16,291 bases of DNA from positions 1 to 16,291 of the forward strand of contig JAFQPC010000003.1 in the NCBI GenBank assembly GCA_017411935.1, written 5' to 3'. The position numbers were made by a program, and so were the translations under genes. The notes beneath the pieces are model-generated. The model was given only the letters and a program-made list of their open reading frames with translations, was not told the origin of the DNA and did not search any database. Below, in pieces: positions 14,490 to 16,291 of this stretch; the first letter of the stretch is position 1, and each line of letters begins with the position of its first letter. The DNA is from Clostridia bacterium. GTDB taxonomy: Bacteria; Bacillota; Clostridia; Oscillospirales; CAG-272.

Positions 14490-14768
14490 ATGTTGAAGCT
14501 CAGTTTACAGTTCTTTGCTCATAAAAAGGGTGTCGGTTCTACCAAGAACGGACGTGACAGTGAGTCTAAGCGCCTTGGCGTAAAGAAGGCAGACGGACAG
14601 GCTGTTCTTGCCGGCAACATCATCGTAAGACAGAGAGGAACTTCGATCCATCCCGGTAACAACGTTGGAATCGGTAAGGACGATACTCTGTTTGCGCTGA
14701 TCGACGGTAAGGTTAAGTTCGAGCAGAAGACCAAGGATAAGAAGCAGGTTAGCGTATACGCTGACTAA
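14490..14768 (+). CDS. rpmA: 50S ribosomal protein L27 with Prp-cleaved N-terminal extension
   Basis: A 92-residue L27: '[27 protein letters not shown]' and '[26 protein letters not shown]' are diagnostic. The N-terminus [14 protein letters not shown] carries the extension found in Prp-containing bacteria. By homology with Staphylococcus aureus L27, cleavage falls between Phe9 and Ala10, exposing the flexible tail that reaches the peptidyl-transferase centre. AGGAGG (14476-14481) lies 8 nt before ATG 14490, a far stronger site than that of prp, consistent with the stoichiometric need for L27. It is the last gene of the rplU operon. Confidence 0.97.
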   Translation: MLKLSLQFFAHKKGVGSTKNGRDSESKRLGVKKADGQAVLAGNIIVRQRGTSIHPGNNVGIGKDDTLFALIDGKVKFEQKTKDKKQVSVYAD

Positions 14769-14776
14769 GGCTTTCC

Positions 14777-14815
14777 AAAAAAAGACGGTTACGAATTTCG
14801 TAACCGTCTTTTTTT
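14777..14815. terminator. Bidirectional terminator after rpmA
   Basis: An 11-bp stem GACGGTTACGA (14784-14794) with TCGTAACCGTC (14798-14808) has a 3-nt loop. It is flanked by seven A's (14777-14783) and seven T's (14809-14815), and is therefore functional both ways. Its T-run overlaps the stop codon of the - strand gene that ends at 14814. Confidence 0.92.
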
Positions 14816-16291
14816 ATTCATCTTCCAAAGTTGAGGTCCAATAACGGCCGCCGTGCTCACGGCAATAGGTTTCAATTTTCGGATCTTCGCCAAAGCCCAC
14901 AAATGGAACACCGGAAGATCGAGCAAAGATCAAGGCGTGCAAGCGCATACTTGCCACACCTTGGCTTTGCTTCATCAGACCTACAAGATCGCTCTCGGAA
15001 AGCCCGCAAGCCATACGTCCGCCGAATTTTGTGGCGAGCTTTTGACATAGAAATGAGTCTTCCTTGGGAAACATCGGAATGAACAGAGGAAATAACTCTT
15101 TTTTTCGCAAGCGTCCCAACCACCATGAAAAAATTCGGATTTGACCGCTCTTTTCGCTTCCGCGGGGGGTAACGATCACGTAAGGACGAGGAACACCGTT
15201 CTTTTGCAGCAAACGGTAGCGATGCAGAAGAAAAGAGATACGGTCATCGGTAGAAGCTCGTGAATTCTCCGCAAGATCGGCTTCGTAGAGAATTTCGGTA
15301 TTTGGGGGGCAAAGCTCTTTGGCAAGGCAGAGCGAGCTTTGATCGCGAAGCGCGATGTGGGTGCAATGACGAAGTGCACGGGAAATCATTTTGCGGGCAA
15401 GCCGAGAGCGAGGGGGCGACAATCCGTTTGCCCAAAGCTCGGTGGAGACACCGTGACGTTGCGCATAACGTAAAAGAAAAACGTAATAGCAAAGGGAACG
15501 AAGGCTCGTCCGATCCTGCAAGAGCGTTCCTCCGCCAAAGACCAGCTTTTTGGCGTGGCGAATCGTTCGCAAGACGAAGAACGGACGGCTTCTCCGAAGA
15601 CAGAGAATGCCAAAAAGCGGTTCGTCCCGCTTACCGTGCGCGGTCAGGGCGCAAAAAGAGGAGTGGGGCATTTCGCGGCGGACCCGTTCGACGGCAGCAC
15701 GGAGAAGCGCGTGATCTCCCGTGTTTCCGTAGCCGTAATAACCGCAAAGCACAATCTCTCCGCCGCGCATTTGCCATTCTTTTAATACCTTATGATAGAC
15801 AGCAAGCGTTTGGTCGGTGATCGTTTCGATATCGTAACAATCTCGGACGTCTTGAGCGAGCTGCGAGGTCAGTGCTTTTCGTTCTTCATTTGACATCCTC
15901 AATGATGATACAATGGCATTATAGAGCGATGATTCCGTTAATTTGTCATTTCCGCGACAACAAAAATTACTTGTCTTGGCTTGTCCGAGGTGGTTAGGCA
16001 AAAGTAAACCGCCAAATCCCTCGTTTCCCGCAAGAATGACGGGAGTGCCGCACGCCATTGCTTCGAGGGCAACGCGAGAGACACCGATCACGGTGTGAGC
16101 GCGCCGATATTCATCTCGTACGTCAGAAAGATGCCCCAATAAAAACAGAAAAGGATGTTTTTCTTCTCGGTTGATCTTTTTTGCTTCTTTTTGCAACTGC
16201 GCAAGTTCTGACCCGCCCCCAACCACTGCAATTTGGAGATCGCGAAACTTTTCTTTGAGTTTCGGAGCAAGACGACAAAGCAAAAAAGCAA
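14814..16291 (-). CDS. GT4 glycosyltransferase-CsaB polysaccharide pyruvyl transferase fusion (5' truncated)
   Basis: The frame is open to the right edge of the window, so the start is missing; 492 codons including the stop are seen. The first ~170 residues are the C-terminal Rossmann half of a GT4-type glycosyltransferase ('LQIAVVGGGSEL', 'FLFLLGHLSDVRDEYRRAHTVIGVSRVALEAMACGTPVIL'). From about 15770 a CsaB-type domain (pyruvyl transferase family) begins: 'IVLCGYYGYGNTGDHALL', 'LVFGGGTLLQDRTSLRSLCYYVF', 'HIALRDQSS', with a C-terminal 'GLSESDLVGLMKQSQGVASMRLHALIFA'. CsaB adds ketal pyruvate to secondary cell-wall polysaccharide, to which SLH-domain surface proteins bind. The internal ATG at 15770 has no convincing ribosome site, so this is one fused protein. 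The usual GDDA reads GDHA and 'AQGIGP' reads 'ANGLSP', modest deviations. A linked GT would logically build the same polymer. Confidence 0.88.
   Translation of the reverse strand, partial: AFLLCRLAPKLKEKFRDLQIAVVGGGSELAQLQKEAKKINREEKHPFLFLLGHLSDVRDEYRRAHTVIGVSRVALEAMACGTPVILAGNEGFGGLLLPNHLGQAKTSNFCCRGNDKLTESSLYNAIVSSLRMSNEERKALTSQLAQDVRDCYDIETITDQTLAVYHKVLKEWQMRGGEIVLCGYYGYGNTGDHALLRAAVERVRREMPHSSFCALTAHGKRDEPLFGILCLRRSRPFFVLRTIRHAKKLVFGGGTLLQDRTSLRSLCYYVFLLRYAQRHGVSTELWANGLSPPRSRLARKMISRALRHCTHIALRDQSSLCLAKELCPPNTEILYEADLAENSRASTDDRISFLLHRYRLLQKNGVPRPYVIVTPRGSEKSGQIRIFSWWLGRLRKKELFPLFIPMFPKEDSFLCQKLATKFGGRMACGLSESDLVGLMKQSQGVASMRLHALIFARSSGVPFVGFGEDPKIETYCREHGGRYWTSTLEDE

Overview
The window looks like chromosomal DNA of an uncultured or gut-associated member of the Bacillota, class Clostridia. 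Supporting signs are near-consensus sigma-A promoters, strong AGGAGG-type ribosome sites, a Firmicutes-type L21-Prp-L27 block with an N-terminally extended L27, a YmfF/YmfH-type M16 pair, and BspA-type leucine-rich-repeat lipoproteins with 'CSSLTSITIP' units. The genus cannot be read from the sequence. No tRNA, rRNA, insertion sequence, phage gene or CRISPR array was seen, and no gene-free gap exceeds 300 bases. The longest gap, 13504-13748, holds two divergent promoters and the rplU leader.

Left part (1-5630, all + strand): the 3' end of infB with a strong hairpin terminator; a 954-residue LRR lipoprotein gene made of 22 exact 69-bp units plus three inserted islands; ridA, 10 nt behind it; then a promoter-led unit of a divergent type III pantothenate kinase-like gene (coaX-like), a structured leader with a 20-codon ORF, and an ECF transporter S component. 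The coaX-like protein has lost several kinase signature residues. The short ORF overlaps the transporter start by ATGA.

Middle part (5631-9052): a cytoplasmic GH2 glycosidase on the - strand is divergent from a small ABM-domain monooxygenase on the + strand. The intergenic region carries one clear sigma-A promoter for each. A second, smaller LRR lipoprotein with its own strong promoter follows.

Right part: a - strand operon ymfF-like, ymfH-like, lgt, folD (13503 down to 9053); the + strand operon rplU-prp-rpmA (13749-14768); and, entering from the right edge on the - strand, a GT4 glycosyltransferase fused to a CsaB-type pyruvyl transferase domain. The three convergent gene pairs are each closed by one hairpin that can terminate in both directions.

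Functional links: Lgt would lipidate the two LRR lipoproteins, and the GT4-CsaB protein points to pyruvylated cell-wall polysaccharide, so a cell-surface theme runs through the window. Prp is expected to trim the N-terminal extension of the L27 encoded beside it. The coaX-like gene and the ECF S component suggest vitamin (possibly pantothenate) uptake or sensing; that link is inference. No coherent wholly new system is evident. The points most worth checking are the degenerate CoaX-like protein, the leader ORF before the transporter, and the architecture of the large LRR gene.
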